From WM-3-3 sp041660045 (GTDB lineage Bacteria; Pseudomonadota; Gammaproteobacteria; Methylococcales; Methylomonadaceae), in NCBI GenBank assembly GCA_041660045.1, contig JBAZXA010000003.1:310001-374000 (forward strand): DNA of 64,000 nt, in the 5' to 3' direction. The translations under genes were made by a program, and so were the position numbers. This document shows, piece by piece, positions 45,311-54,472 of the stretch. Position 1 is the first letter of the stretch, and the number at the start of each line of letters is the position of its first letter. Below the pieces are notes generated by a model. The model saw only the letters and a program-made list of their open reading frames with translations. It was not told the origin of the DNA and did not search any database.

Positions 45311-46117
45311 TCAGAAAATAATCTCTTCATATTTACGGCGAAAATTATGCCCGTAAAAAATTTCTGACATTTCCCTTTGCAATTTGCTTTCTATTTCTAG
45401 CTTTTGGCCGATGGACAAATTGCTTTCTTTTTCAAACAAATAATTCTCTAGTTCAGTTTCCTTAAGCATCATTTTGGTATGGAAAATATTTTCCTGATAC
45501 ACGTTAACATCTATCGATTGATAACTTTCTAAGGTGTCCCTAGCAATATAGTTTTGGATAGAGGTGATATTGTGGTCTATAAAATGTTTTTTCCCGGATA
45601 TGTCACGGGTAAAACCGCGGACTTTATAATCCATGATCACAATATCGGATTCAAAGCTATGGATTAAGTAATTCAAGGCTTTTAACGGTGAAATTTGGCC
45701 ACAGGTAGAAACGTCAATATCGGCCCTAAATGTGCTGATGCCATTGTCGGGGTGGCTTTCAGGATAAGTGTGCACAGTAATGTGGCTTTTATCTAAATGC
45801 GCCAGTACCGTGTCGGGTAATGGCCCGGGTGATTGCGTATTCATATTGGCGGGAGGCAGCACATCCCCTTCCGAGATCAGCATGGTTACACTTGCACCTT
45901 GCGGGTCATAGTCTTGATGGGCGATATTAAGTATTTGCGCGCCAATAATTTCGGCAACATCCCTTAAGATTTGCGTTAATCGGTTTGCATTATAGGCTTC
46001 ATCAATATATTCAATATAAGCATTCTGCAGTTCAGCAGAGGCATAACAAACATCATAAATATTAAAACTTAACGATTTTGTTAAATTGTTAAAACCTTGT
46101 AATTGCAATTTTTTCAA
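45311..46117 (-). CDS. speD: S-adenosylmethionine decarboxylase proenzyme
   Basis: A 268-residue proenzyme of the E. coli type. Self-cleavage is expected at Lys110-Ser111 (LDKSHITVHTYPES), making the pyruvoyl cofactor. The family core (FRADIDVSTCGQISPLKALNYLIH; DYKVRGFTRDISGKKHFIDH) is intact. It provides decarboxylated SAM for spermidine synthesis. It is four bases downstream of the OsmC gene on the same strand. Confidence 0.94.
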   Translation of the reverse strand: MKKLQLQGFNNLTKSLSFNIYDVCYASAELQNAYIEYIDEAYNANRLTQILRDVAEIIGAQILNIAHQDYDPQGASVTMLISEGDVLPPANMNTQSPGPLPDTVLAHLDKSHITVHTYPESHPDNGISTFRADIDVSTCGQISPLKALNYLIHSFESDIVIMDYKVRGFTRDISGKKHFIDHNITSIQNYIARDTLESYQSIDVNVYQENIFHTKMMLKETELENYLFEKESNLSIGQKLEIESKLQREMSEIFYGHNFRRKYEEIIF

Positions 46118-46121
46118 CTCA

Positions 46122-46541
46122 TTAAACCTCTATAACTTCAAAATCATGGGTAATTACTACGCCGGCATTGCTCAGCATGATAGAGCCTGAACAATATTTT
46201 TCCGCAGATAGCTTAACCGCCCTTTCCACAATTGATGCTTTAAGGTTGTGGCCTTTAACAACAAAATGCAGATGAATTTTACTAAATAAGCTGGGTACGC
46301 TATCCAGCCGTTCAGCCGTTAATTCCGCGACACAACTGACCACATCATGTCTACCCTTTTGCAAGATTTGCACGACATCAAAGGATGAACAGCCGCCAAC
46401 ACCGATCAAAATCATTTCCATTGGCCGTATCCCCATGTTGCGCCCGCCGTGGTCTGGCGGGCCATCCATGACAACGCTGTGGCCACTTCCGCTTTCACCG
46501 ACAAACATCACGCCATCAACCCATTTGATCGTTGCTTGCAT
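46122..46541 (-). CDS. OsmC/YhfA family protein
   Basis: A 139-residue OsmC-fold protein (MEMILIGVGGCSSFDVVQILQKGRHDV; SAEKYCSGSIMLSNAGVV) with the two conserved cysteines of the family. It matches the YhfA subgroup, commonly beside crp. Possibly a thiol-dependent peroxide-detoxifying protein. Divergent from crp across a 136-base promoter region, co-directional with speD. Confidence 0.88.
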   Translation of the reverse strand: MQATIKWVDGVMFVGESGSGHSVVMDGPPDHGGRNMGIRPMEMILIGVGGCSSFDVVQILQKGRHDVVSCVAELTAERLDSVPSLFSKIHLHFVVKGHNLKASIVERAVKLSAEKYCSGSIMLSNAGVVITHDFEVIEV

Positions 46542-46677
46542 TTATTTCCCCGGATAAAAAAATGGGGCATAGGTTAGCATAGAAATGTCAATTTGAGAGT
46601 GAATCAATCTTGATTTCGCATAAAAATTTAAAACAACTGCTACACTTAAATTCAATATAGTTAACCTAGTCACCGTT

Positions 46678-47331
46678 ATGATAGCCAATTTGAAAAAAGA
46701 AACCTATAAAACAGCACTAGATGAGCTCTTGCATTTTTGCCATAAAAAGTCTTATCCCGCCAAGATCCGCATCGTAAGGCCAGGTGATTCGGGCGACCGT
46801 CTGTTTTTTATTGTTGAAGGCTCAGTGACAGTCAGTGTTGAGGGTGATGATGGTAGGGAGTTAATTTTAGCTTACCTGAATAAGCATGACTTTATTGGCG
46901 AGGTAGGGGTTTTTAAAGGCACAGAAATACGTAAAGTGAGTGTAAAAACCCGCACTGATTGCCAGTTGGCTGAAATTAGCTATGAGCGTTTTCGGCAAGT
47001 GCTAAAAAAAGAGTTATTGGAATATGCGCCAGATTTATTGTTTTTCTTAGGGGAACAATTATCCACGCGCTTACTGACCACCAGCCGCAAGTTTTGCGAC
47101 CTTGCCTTTATGGATGTGGAAGGCCGTATTGCCCGCACCTTGCTAGACCTCTGTAAGGAGCCTGATGCCATGACTCATCCTGATGGCATGCAGTTGCGCA
47201 TCACCCGCCAAGAAATTGGCCGTTTAGTCGGATGTTCCCGGGAAATGGCGGGACGGGTATTAAAAGAATTGGAGGATAAGCAACTGATCACAGCCCATGG
47301 TAAGACAATAGTCGTGTTTGGCACCCGTTAG
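46678..47331 (+). CDS. crp: Crp/Clp-type cyclic-nucleotide-responsive regulator
   Basis: A 217-residue regulator: N-terminal cyclic-nucleotide domain (PGDSGDRLFFIVEGSVTVSV, GEVGVFKG), dimer helix, and the HTH RQEIGRLVGCSREMAGRVLKELE, nearly that of E. coli Crp and Xanthomonas Clp. By eye alignment the cAMP contacts Arg82 and Thr127/Ser128 are kept (EIRK, TTS), but Ser83 is Lys, so ligand choice could differ (Clp binds c-di-GMP). Divergent from osmC-speD. Confidence 0.88.
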   Translation: MIANLKKETYKTALDELLHFCHKKSYPAKIRIVRPGDSGDRLFFIVEGSVTVSVEGDDGRELILAYLNKHDFIGEVGVFKGTEIRKVSVKTRTDCQLAEISYERFRQVLKKELLEYAPDLLFFLGEQLSTRLLTTSRKFCDLAFMDVEGRIARTLLDLCKEPDAMTHPDGMQLRITRQEIGRLVGCSREMAGRVLKELEDKQLITAHGKTIVVFGTR

Positions 47332-47426
47332 GCGTAGTCCGCTTAATTTTGCTCAGTAAGCCACTAAGCCCTATAATTTGACGGACAGCACTGCTGCCAT
47401 CCATTAACTACGTGTACAGGAAAACC

Positions 47427-47702
47427 ATGAGCAAAATTACTATTGAGCATAACCCAGGCGAACAACGCTTGAAAGAACTCGATGTGTCAAATTGGCCTAT
47501 CTGGGAAAAGGAAGTCTCCAAATTTACCATTGATTTTGATGAAACAGAAACCGCTTATATTTTAGAGGGTGAAATTTTAGTGACGCCTGAAGGCGGTGAA
47601 CCAGTACGTATCGTTCCGGGTGATCTGGTGATGTTCCACGAAGGCCTCAACAGCGAATGGGAAGTTGTTAAACCTTTACGTAAACATTATTATTACGATT
47701 AA
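47427..47702 (+). CDS. Small cupin-domain protein (DUF861/EutQ-like)
   Basis: A 91-residue single-cupin protein: WPIWEKEVSKFTIDFDETETAYILEGEILVTPEGGEPVRIVPGDLVMFHEG has the two cupin motifs, though the first histidine pair is replaced (Thr/Tyr), so metal binding is uncertain. The ATG at 47427 follows an AGGAAA site. A strong terminator follows. Confidence 0.82.
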   Translation: MSKITIEHNPGEQRLKELDVSNWPIWEKEVSKFTIDFDETETAYILEGEILVTPEGGEPVRIVPGDLVMFHEGLNSEWEVVKPLRKHYYYD

Positions 47703-47742
47703 AGCGGCATAGGCTTTAAGTTATCCGAACGACCCAATTACT

Positions 47743-47775
47743 AAGGGAGGCTGCCATTCAGCCTCCCTTTTTTAA
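47743..47775 (+). terminator. Rho-independent terminator of the cupin gene
   Basis: A perfect 11-bp stem AAGGGAGGCTG / CAGCCTCCCTT with a 5-base loop, followed by a T-run. It can also serve as a bidirectional terminator. Confidence 0.9.
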
Positions 47776-48014
47776 TAACTAAGTCACCACGGCATTGCCA
47801 CAAAATACCCCACTTAAAATTGGCTGTTCTTTAGGTGAGCTTATCCCGCTAAAGCTATAAATTACCCGTAAGCTTGATGATAGGTTAGCGATAACAGCTT
47901 GCCATCGGAGCATGACTACGGATTGGTTCCAGTTTCCGTTGCGCTGCCTAAAGTGATGGCCGTACTCTATACGCATGCGGCTAAGCAGAAACTAACGCTA
48001 GCTCTACAAGAGCC
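47776..48014. other. Intergenic, no gene seen
   Basis: No convincing gene. A 65-codon frame on the minus strand (47779-47976) has no ribosome site or known family. Confidence 0.6.
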
Positions 48015-48773
48015 TTAATGCGCTTTTTTTGCTGGCCTATGCGAAAACATGAAGATAAAGGTAACGATTAACAGGAATAATGCCGCTGAAGCAGAATAGC
48101 GGCTTAGCGCCAGTCCGCCCTTGCTGATAGGTTTGTCCAGGAAATCACCCACCACCGCACCCAGTGGTCGGGTAAGAATAAATGCGACCCAAAAAAGTAT
48201 CGTGTGGGAAATTTTTGTCCAGTAATACGCTACTGCCGTCATCGCCAACATTACGCTAAACACAAGCGCACCACCGCCATAGCCAAGACCTGCGGTATCA
48301 GCCGTCCAATCGCCTAAGGCGGTCCCTAAGGTTTGTGAAAACATGATGGTTAGCCAGTAATACAGCTCAGATTTCGGTGAGCTTACCGTGTTAACGGCTA
48401 TCGACCCAAGTGCGCGATACCAAATAAACAGGGACGCCATTAATAATGTAAAAAGTATGGCTGTGCCACCGGCATAACCGATACCCAAAGAACGGTCGGC
48501 AAAGTCGGCTAATGTGGTGCCAACTGTCGTGGTGGCAATAATGGTTGCCCAATAGATAATAGGGCGGAACTGTTTGGCGGAAATTTGCGCATACACCATG
48601 ATCAGGAAGATGGCCGCAAATATGGCTGTACCGACCAGATAGCCAAGGTCCATCGACATGGATACGGCATCTCCGCCAGTCTCGCCTAGGGTTGTCGCTA
48701 GAATTTTGATGATCCAAAAGCCTAATGTCACTTCTGCTACCTTGCTTAGGGTCTCTTGTTGCGCCGTGTTCAT
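48015..48773 (-). CDS. DUF347-type repeat membrane protein (COG4705-like)
   Basis: A ~252-residue membrane protein of four related two-helix units, each with a TT(L/V)G(D/T)..(S/A)...GD-type signature (ILATTLGETGGDAVSM; TTVGTTLADFADRSLGIGYAGG; SQTLGTALGDWTADTAGLGYGGG; TRPLGAVVGDFLDKP). The family is of unknown function; the Thr/Gly/Asp repeats suggest an ion or metal route through the membrane. The ATG at 48773 (MNTAQQ) follows AGAGG better than the upstream in-frame ATG at 48791. Confidence 0.82.
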   Translation of the reverse strand: MNTAQQETLSKVAEVTLGFWIIKILATTLGETGGDAVSMSMDLGYLVGTAIFAAIFLIMVYAQISAKQFRPIIYWATIIATTTVGTTLADFADRSLGIGYAGGTAILFTLLMASLFIWYRALGSIAVNTVSSPKSELYYWLTIMFSQTLGTALGDWTADTAGLGYGGGALVFSVMLAMTAVAYYWTKISHTILFWVAFILTRPLGAVVGDFLDKPISKGGLALSRYSASAALFLLIVTFIFMFSHRPAKKAH

Positions 48774-48915
48774 CACTACCTCTTTGTTCAAATTAATATC
48801 ACCACTGTACTTAGCTGGAAAACCAAGCCTGCAACATAGGTTATGCCAAATGAGCTTACGGGAAGATTGCCAAATTTATACCGTTTTGTAATTTATGATG
48901 GGAAAGCTATGTGCA

Positions 48916-48948
48916 TGACAATGATTAACTGCGTAACGTGGACGCTTT
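48916..48948. repeat. 33-bp dispersed motif, copy A
   Basis: TGACAATGATTAACTGCGTA and the 13 following bases match 51008-51040 at 30 of 33 positions. It lies ~143 bases upstream of the DUF347-type gene (minus strand). It may be a shared regulator site. Confidence 0.5.
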
Positions 48949-49069
48949 TACGCCTGGTGCCGTAATTATGATAAATGCATTTTAGCGACGGTCATGTCGT
49001 TAGATTTGGAGCTATTAAATGCTTTGCAAAATGTTGGCAACTAGCCAAGATCCTGATCGGTGATAATAA

Positions 49070-49671
49070 TTAACGAAAATTGAGTGGTAAAAATAAACTG
49101 ATACCGGGCGATGGCTGTGGTGGATAATACACGGGTGGCGGCGCATAGATTGGCTGGGCATAACCATAAGGTTGGTTATAGCGATAGGGTTGCTGATAGC
49201 GGTACCGATATTGTTGTCTATAGCCGTAACCGCCGCCCCGTCAGCCATCATGGTCTGCCTTCACGGAAAAAATCAGCTTGTTTTTTGTGTTTCTGGCATG
49301 TGCTCATACAGTCCCGAAAAAACAGCAAGCAATTGCTTAAGACCTTCGCCATGTGCGTCAGCATTTTCGCCATAAAATTTAAGATCATCAATTGCGGACA
49401 TGTCTTTAGCATGATTAAACCGAGCTGGAGTTAAAGTATCCAATTTTGCTTCTTCCAGCATAACCTGGGCAACCTTTGCCCATTGGTCTTCTTGTTCAGG
49501 CGCAATTTTAATTTGGCATGCATTTCTTTTATGCGTAACTCAGTTTGATCTTCTTGCGTATCCTTATCTCTTGCGGCAACCCACGACGGTGTAACGGCAA
49601 GTGTGAGACACACTACTGGATGCCGCAATATTCAGTTTTGAAGGATTCGTGTGATTTGCTCTTATTATCAT
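49070..49671 (-). pseudogene. Decayed Spy/CpxP-like (LTXXQ) periplasmic protein
   Basis: From the ATG at 49671 (GGAG site upstream) the reading must change frame three times to give one continuous product. The pieces are a signal-like N-terminus (KLNIAASS ... LTLAVTPSWVAA), the LTXXQ/Spy-type body (RIKEMHAKLKIAPEQEDQWAKV, AIDDLKFYGENADAHGEGLKQLL, QADFFREGRP) and a Gly/Tyr then Pro/Tyr-rich tail (YGYAQPIYAPPPVYYPP ending PLNFR). One stop codon also lies before the tail. Two shifts fall in A-runs (near 49510 and 49290). The intact protein would have been an envelope-stress or metal-responsive chaperone; sequencing error is an alternative. Confidence 0.65.
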
Positions 49672-50022
49672 TAGTAAATCTCCGGTGTTAACCGGATTTT
49701 AGATTTGCGAAAACCTTGTTGAGGAAATTAAATTCTTTAGTGCTAGCTACATTAGTAACAATCTCTGGATATCCACAGAACATTGATTGTTGTGGCAAAA
49801 GTCTATCTGCCAGTTTGAGCTAAAATACGTCAGCTGGTTATTTTGTTTAACCGCATTAGAGCTTTACCATACACTCAAAGTTTGATCTTTTTCACGTTAT
49901 GTAGGCTAAGATCAAGTTTGCCTTTAATTGCTTTAGCATGATAGCTTGAAAGTGAAAGGCAAAGTTATAGCTCCGATGAGGGCAAGGAACCAACGCGGTA
50001 GCGCAGGCAGTGAAAAACCTAA
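49672..50022. other. Intergenic, no gene seen
   Basis: About 350 bases without a plausible frame or clear RNA gene. It contains the leader of the decayed Spy-like gene and the downstream end of the Ser/Gly-rich gene. Confidence 0.6.
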
Positions 50023-50715
50023 TTAAGCTTGGGTTTTTATGATTACCCCAGATCCAGTAGGCCCAGGATTATTACCAATATTGTTAGCCAATTGCTGTAA
50101 AAAGCTTTGCAAACTCGGGGATGATGAAGATGAAGAGCCGCCAAGAGCATTGACTAGATTACTAAAGTCGGTTTGCAACGCGTTGCTGGCACTGCTATTA
50201 CTACTGCCATTTGATGGGCTATTGGTATTGCCAGTGCTTGAAAGTGAGCTAATCAGGTTTTGTAAGTTGGCGCTGAAACTTCCATAGCTATCTTGTAGGG
50301 AAGAAGATGCGCTGCTGCCATCGTTAGCACCGTCATTATTTGTGCCGGCTGCTGCTTGTTTTTGTGCGCCGCCAGGTTTTAAAGCTTGATGTAAGTCACT
50401 CAAGAAAGTATGTAGGGCTTGTCTTACCTCACTTGCCGAAGTTGTGCCTTGAGCTTGTGTGCTGGAGCTATCTGTGGTTGTTGAAGTTGAGCTATTATTA
50501 GCTAAAGCACCGGACAAATTAATCCCTAAACTTTGTAATGATTGCACGACATCTTGAAAAAATGGATCCCCACCTTGGCGATGCCCCCTGCCGGATATAC
50601 GGCCTGCGCCATTATTATCCCCATCTTGATCATTTCTTGCCTTTAGTGAAGTTCCACTGATTTGGGACAAGGGTTGAGTGATTGAGTTAAAGGCACTGAT
50701 GGCAGATGTACTCAT
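50023..50715 (-). CDS. Ser/Gly/Asn-rich low-complexity protein
   Basis: A 230-residue protein without a signal peptide. Helical-looking blocks (DPFFQDVVQSLQSLGINLSGAL; VRQALHTFLSDLHQAL; LQTDFSNLVNALGG; LQSFLQQLANNIG) alternate with long Ser/Thr/Gly/Asn linkers. The N-terminus (AISAFNSITQPLSQ) resembles small hypothetical proteins seen in methylotrophs. I do not assign a function; an extracellular or scaffold role is conceivable. Confidence 0.7.
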   Translation of the reverse strand: MSTSAISAFNSITQPLSQISGTSLKARNDQDGDNNGAGRISGRGHRQGGDPFFQDVVQSLQSLGINLSGALANNSSTSTTTDSSSTQAQGTTSASEVRQALHTFLSDLHQALKPGGAQKQAAAGTNNDGANDGSSASSSLQDSYGSFSANLQNLISSLSSTGNTNSPSNGSSNSSASNALQTDFSNLVNALGGSSSSSSPSLQSFLQQLANNIGNNPGPTGSGVIIKTQA

Positions 50716-51150
50716 AATATTTACCTGTCTTTGAATTAATGAAATGGCAAAAACTTGCCGGCTTTCACTGCAAAATTTTGCCGGTAGAGCGTATTGTTAT
50801 GTGGTACAGCGGCAAATCGCTCACATTTTAATGTTAAGCAGATACTATGCCGAAAATAAGGTCTGAAAATTAGTGCATTTGTCCCGGTAAGTTAACCACT
50901 TCAGTTAATCACACTTAGTCTAAATAGTTGTATTCAACAAATTAATGATGTTGTAGAAATGTTTTTAATCCCAGTTTGATTCGGTAATGATAAGTACGTT
51001 GTATTGCTGACAATGATTAACAGCGTAACGTGCATGCTTTGTTATGCCTTAGCACTAGTGTTTATGGCAGTGAGGCCTGTATTAAATTGCTGTACCTACC
51101 AGCCTATGCTAGATTATAAAGGAACCCAGCTTTCAACTTAGGCTTGCATT
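50716..51150. other. Intergenic region upstream of the metal-efflux operon
   Basis: No gene is seen. It is the divergent control region between the Ser/Gly-rich gene and the cus-type operon, containing the 33-bp motif copy B. Confidence 0.6.
51008..51040. repeat. 33-bp dispersed motif, copy B
   Basis: 30 of 33 bases match copy A at 48916-48948. It lies ~110 bases upstream of the first gene of the metal-efflux operon. Confidence 0.5.
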
Positions 51151-51567
51151 TTGATCACCGCGTGGCATTCCAAAAAAAATCGACCTTACCTACATACACT
51201 AATATTTGTGTTGCTGGTGAGCTGGATTGCTTTAGCGCTTTCGGCAACCTGTACCATGCCTATGCCATCGGCGTTGCAGGCAATGTCTGGTCATATGCCC
51301 GGGTGTTCGGAATCCGGTGTGCTTAAGCATATCTCCAAGACGATGCAGGATTGTACACTCAAGCCGTGTCTAGACTCGCAAACCCATCCGTTCCCAGATT
51401 TCAATTGTTTTGCCCATCCTGATTTGCCAGTTTTCATCCTGGCTATAGCTTGGATGATTGTTTACCTAATCCAATTCTTTCTACGCATTATTCCCCCCCA
51501 AAAAACCAAATTTCCGCCTGGGCGACAAGTCCTGCTGATTTATTGGTTTTGTAGCCTACTGAATTAG
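51151..51567 (+). CDS. Small Cys/Met/His-rich membrane protein heading the cus-type operon
   Basis: About 138 residues from a TTG start (no ATG in the right place). Two membrane helices (LIFVLLVSWIALALSA; VFILAIAWMIVYLIQFFL) flank a ~60-residue loop rich in potential metal ligands (CTMPMPSALQAMSGHMPGC, DCTLKPC, FNCFAHPD). Small proteins like this often precede CusCBA/CzcCBA genes; metal sensing or periplasmic metal binding is inferred. About 100 bases upstream of cusC. Confidence 0.6.
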   Translation: MITAWHSKKNRPYLHTLIFVLLVSWIALALSATCTMPMPSALQAMSGHMPGCSESGVLKHISKTMQDCTLKPCLDSQTHPFPDFNCFAHPDLPVFILAIAWMIVYLIQFFLRIIPPQKTKFPPGRQVLLIYWFCSLLN

Positions 51568-51668
51568 CCACTTCCCGAAATCGAACCTTGCCTGGCCACT
51601 AATCGGCTTGGCATATGGCGGCCTTGCACTTTGCAGGGTTAGTTTGTTCCGTTTTGAGAGAAACCCCC

Positions 51669-53045
51669 ATGTCTATTATTTTTTGTCCGTCACCTCGGCA
51701 CATTGCTGTTCCGGTGAGGGCTGTAGTTATTTTCGGGTTGGCGTTGTTATCACCCGGCCTGCTTATCCCTATTTCTAGCGGGTTATTTTGTCTAGCTTGG
51801 CTTGAGGCGCGCGCCGAAACGCAAGCCACACAGGACGATGATCCCCTCATGACACTGGACAAGGCACTAGGACTAGCGTTGTTAGGTAACCCAGGCCTAG
51901 GTGAAATCAAGGCACGCGCCGAGGCGATGGCGGCCATACCCTCGCAACAAGGTACTTTGCCCGATCCCCAGATCAAATTCGGTGCCTTGTACTTACCGAC
52001 CAACAGTTTTAACCTGCAGCAAGATGATTTCACCATGTTTGAAGTGGGCATCAGCCAAGAGCTCCCTTTTCCTGGCAAACTGGCGTTGCGGGAAAAAATC
52101 GCTGAACAAGAAGCGCTGGCCGCCGCCGATTCAGTGGATGAAGTGCGTTTAAGATTGGTACAGGAAATAAAAACCGGCTGGTGGCGGCTATTTTATTATG
52201 ACCGTGCCTTAAAGTTATTGGATGAAGCCGACCGTTTTTTCTTACAACTTATCGACATTGCCCAGACTAAATACAGGGTGGCCCAGGGGACGCAGAACGA
52301 TGTGCTGCTAGTCCAGCTTGAACTGTCCAAACTTAAAGCTGAAAAACTCAACCTGACCAGTATGCGCCACGGACAAGAAGCCAGGTTCAATGCCTTATTG
52401 GCTAGAGCACCGGAAAAAACCGTAAGGATTCCGGCGGAAGCCGAAGTTAAGTTACCAGATATTGTTGCCTCCGTCTTGCAAGATAAGGCCATTAAACTTC
52501 GTCCGCTATTCGCGCAACACCGCAAAATGCTGGCAGCTGCGCAGTCCAAAGTTGATCTGGCAAACAAAGGTTTTTATCCAGATTTTACTCTAGGTGCCTT
52601 CTACGATGCGCGGCAAAATACCTTATCGGGACAAAGCCGTAGCGATTTTGCCAGTGTGCAACTGAGTATGAACCTACCGATTTATGTGGAACGTAAATTA
52701 GGCAAGGCGGTAGACCAACGTAAGAGTGAGCTTTTACAGGAGCGTTATGCTTTACAGGGTGACCACCAAAAGGCGCAGGCCGAGATAGCCGCTAAGGTTG
52801 CCGATTATGAAAATATTAAAGCAAAGTTATCTCTACTTGAGCATGAAATTATCCCACAGGCACAGCAAACCCTGGATTCTTTACTAGCCGGTTACCAGGT
52901 CAACCAAATGGAGTTCAGTGACCTGCTGCGGACACAATTGAGTTTTTTCCAATACCAGACCCAATATTGGCTAGCATTGAGCAATACCCAGCAAATACTT
53001 GCCGAGTTGTCCGCTGAAGTTGGCGAGGAGTTGAGTCATGATTAA
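51669..53045 (+). CDS. cusC: CusC/CzcC-type outer-membrane efflux protein
   Basis: About 458 residues of the TolC/OEP family: signal sequence, then two coiled-coil OEP repeats (VRLRLVQEIKTGWWRLFYYDRAL; KAQAEIAAKVADYENIKAKLSLLEHEI). It forms the outer-membrane duct of a tripartite metal exporter. The ATG at 51669 is favoured by the signal peptide; an ATG at 51615 is in frame. Overlaps cusB by eight bases. Confidence 0.9.
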   Translation: MSIIFCPSPRHIAVPVRAVVIFGLALLSPGLLIPISSGLFCLAWLEARAETQATQDDDPLMTLDKALGLALLGNPGLGEIKARAEAMAAIPSQQGTLPDPQIKFGALYLPTNSFNLQQDDFTMFEVGISQELPFPGKLALREKIAEQEALAAADSVDEVRLRLVQEIKTGWWRLFYYDRALKLLDEADRFFLQLIDIAQTKYRVAQGTQNDVLLVQLELSKLKAEKLNLTSMRHGQEARFNALLARAPEKTVRIPAEAEVKLPDIVASVLQDKAIKLRPLFAQHRKMLAAAQSKVDLANKGFYPDFTLGAFYDARQNTLSGQSRSDFASVQLSMNLPIYVERKLGKAVDQRKSELLQERYALQGDHQKAQAEIAAKVADYENIKAKLSLLEHEIIPQAQQTLDSLLAGYQVNQMEFSDLLRTQLSFFQYQTQYWLALSNTQQILAELSAEVGEELSHD

Positions 53046-54429
53046 ATACCTTGGACTCATGGGTCTGTTTTTGTCCGGCATAGGGCTTGGGATTTGGTTA
53101 GGGCAAAAACAGGCTGCGCAAGCGCCAGTTATGTCAGCGGCAACAATGCAAAAGCTGTTGTATTACCGTCATCCTATGAACCCTAAAGTAACCTCCTTAA
53201 CACCTGCCAAGGACGAGATGGGTATGGCTTACCTTCCGGTTTACGAGGAAGGCCAAAGCTTACCGGATACCGTCTCGCAGTCCGGCAAAGTCCTTTATTA
53301 CCGGCACCCGATGGGTGCGGCGGACATTTCTTCTGTGCCTAAGAAAGACGAAATGGGCATGGATTATTTGCCGGTTTTTGCAGATGAGGCTAACACTGCC
53401 GGGCAAATTATAATTAGTCCAGAAAAAATTCAAAAACTGGGTGTAAAAACAGCTATTACGGCAAAGCGCACCCTAACTTACAGCATACGGGCACAAGGGG
53501 GGGTTGAGGTAGATGAACGGCGCATACATGCCATAGCGCCAAAGTTTGGCGGATGGATCCAGCGCTTGCATGTCAACACCAGCGGACAAAGCGTTAGCCG
53601 AGGCCAGCCTTTATTGGAGATATACAGCCCGGAATTAATTAGCGCGCAACAAGAATATTTAATTGCCAAGCAAGGCCTGCAAGCCATGCAACAAGCTAGT
53701 GCCCAAGCACGTGAAACAGAGGCGAGGTTGGCGGATAACGCCTTACAACGTTTACATTATTGGGATATAGCGGATGCGCAATTAAAGCGTTTACAAAATC
53801 AGGAAAAAATATTGGAAACACTGCCTTTGCTGTCACCGGTTAATGGTGTGGTGTTGGCGAAGCCCGCAATTGAGGGTATGCGTTTTGTGCCCGGCGAAGT
53901 ATTGTTTCGCATTGTTGATTTAAGCACGGTATGGTTAATAGCCGAAGTATTTGAGCAAGATAGTGGTTTAGTCTATCCGGGCCTAGCCATACAGGTGCTC
54001 ATAGACGCCTATCCTGGCAAGCCATTCAGCGGCAAGATTGATTTTATTTATCCAACCGTAGCAACAGAAACCCGCACGGTCAAAGTGCGAATTGAGTTGC
54101 CAAATAACAGTGGTTTATTAAAGCCAGGTTTGTATGGCAAGGTAACCATTGCAACGCAGCCTACTAAACCCTTCCGTTTGGTGGTTCCCGATTCAGCAGT
54201 TATTGATAGCGGGGAAAGGCAAATTGTGTTTCTAAAACGTGGCGAGGGTCGGTTTGAGCCACGCCGGGTCACGCTGGGCTTACAGGCAGACGGATACCGG
54301 GAAATCAGCGCGGGGCTACAGGCAGGCGATGAAGTTGTTATCCGCGCTAATTTCCTGATCGATGCGGAAAGTAATTTTAAGTCAGCTTTGGAGAGTTTTA
54401 CCCTTTCAGGGGCTGGCCTAGCCCGGTAA
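53038..54429 (+). CDS. cusB: CusB-type metal efflux adaptor with duplicated metal-binding N-domain
   Basis: A 463-residue periplasmic adaptor. After an N-terminal helix, two heavy-metal-binding-domain repeats occur, YYRHPMNPKVTS...KDEMGMAYLPVY and YYRHPMGAADIS...KDEMGMDYLPVF, with His/Met ligands. Then come the lipoyl-like barrel (residues ~150-280), hairpin and membrane-proximal domains. It links CusA and CusC and delivers Cu(I)/Ag(I)-type ions. Operon position supports the role. Confidence 0.9.
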   Translation: MIKYLGLMGLFLSGIGLGIWLGQKQAAQAPVMSAATMQKLLYYRHPMNPKVTSLTPAKDEMGMAYLPVYEEGQSLPDTVSQSGKVLYYRHPMGAADISSVPKKDEMGMDYLPVFADEANTAGQIIISPEKIQKLGVKTAITAKRTLTYSIRAQGGVEVDERRIHAIAPKFGGWIQRLHVNTSGQSVSRGQPLLEIYSPELISAQQEYLIAKQGLQAMQQASAQARETEARLADNALQRLHYWDIADAQLKRLQNQEKILETLPLLSPVNGVVLAKPAIEGMRFVPGEVLFRIVDLSTVWLIAEVFEQDSGLVYPGLAIQVLIDAYPGKPFSGKIDFIYPTVATETRTVKVRIELPNNSGLLKPGLYGKVTIATQPTKPFRLVVPDSAVIDSGERQIVFLKRGEGRFEPRRVTLGLQADGYREISAGLQAGDEVVIRANFLIDAESNFKSALESFTLSGAGLAR

Positions 54430-54472
54430 TGCCAGCGGCAACGCCGCAGCCCGGGCCAGGGGAGCAATAGCC

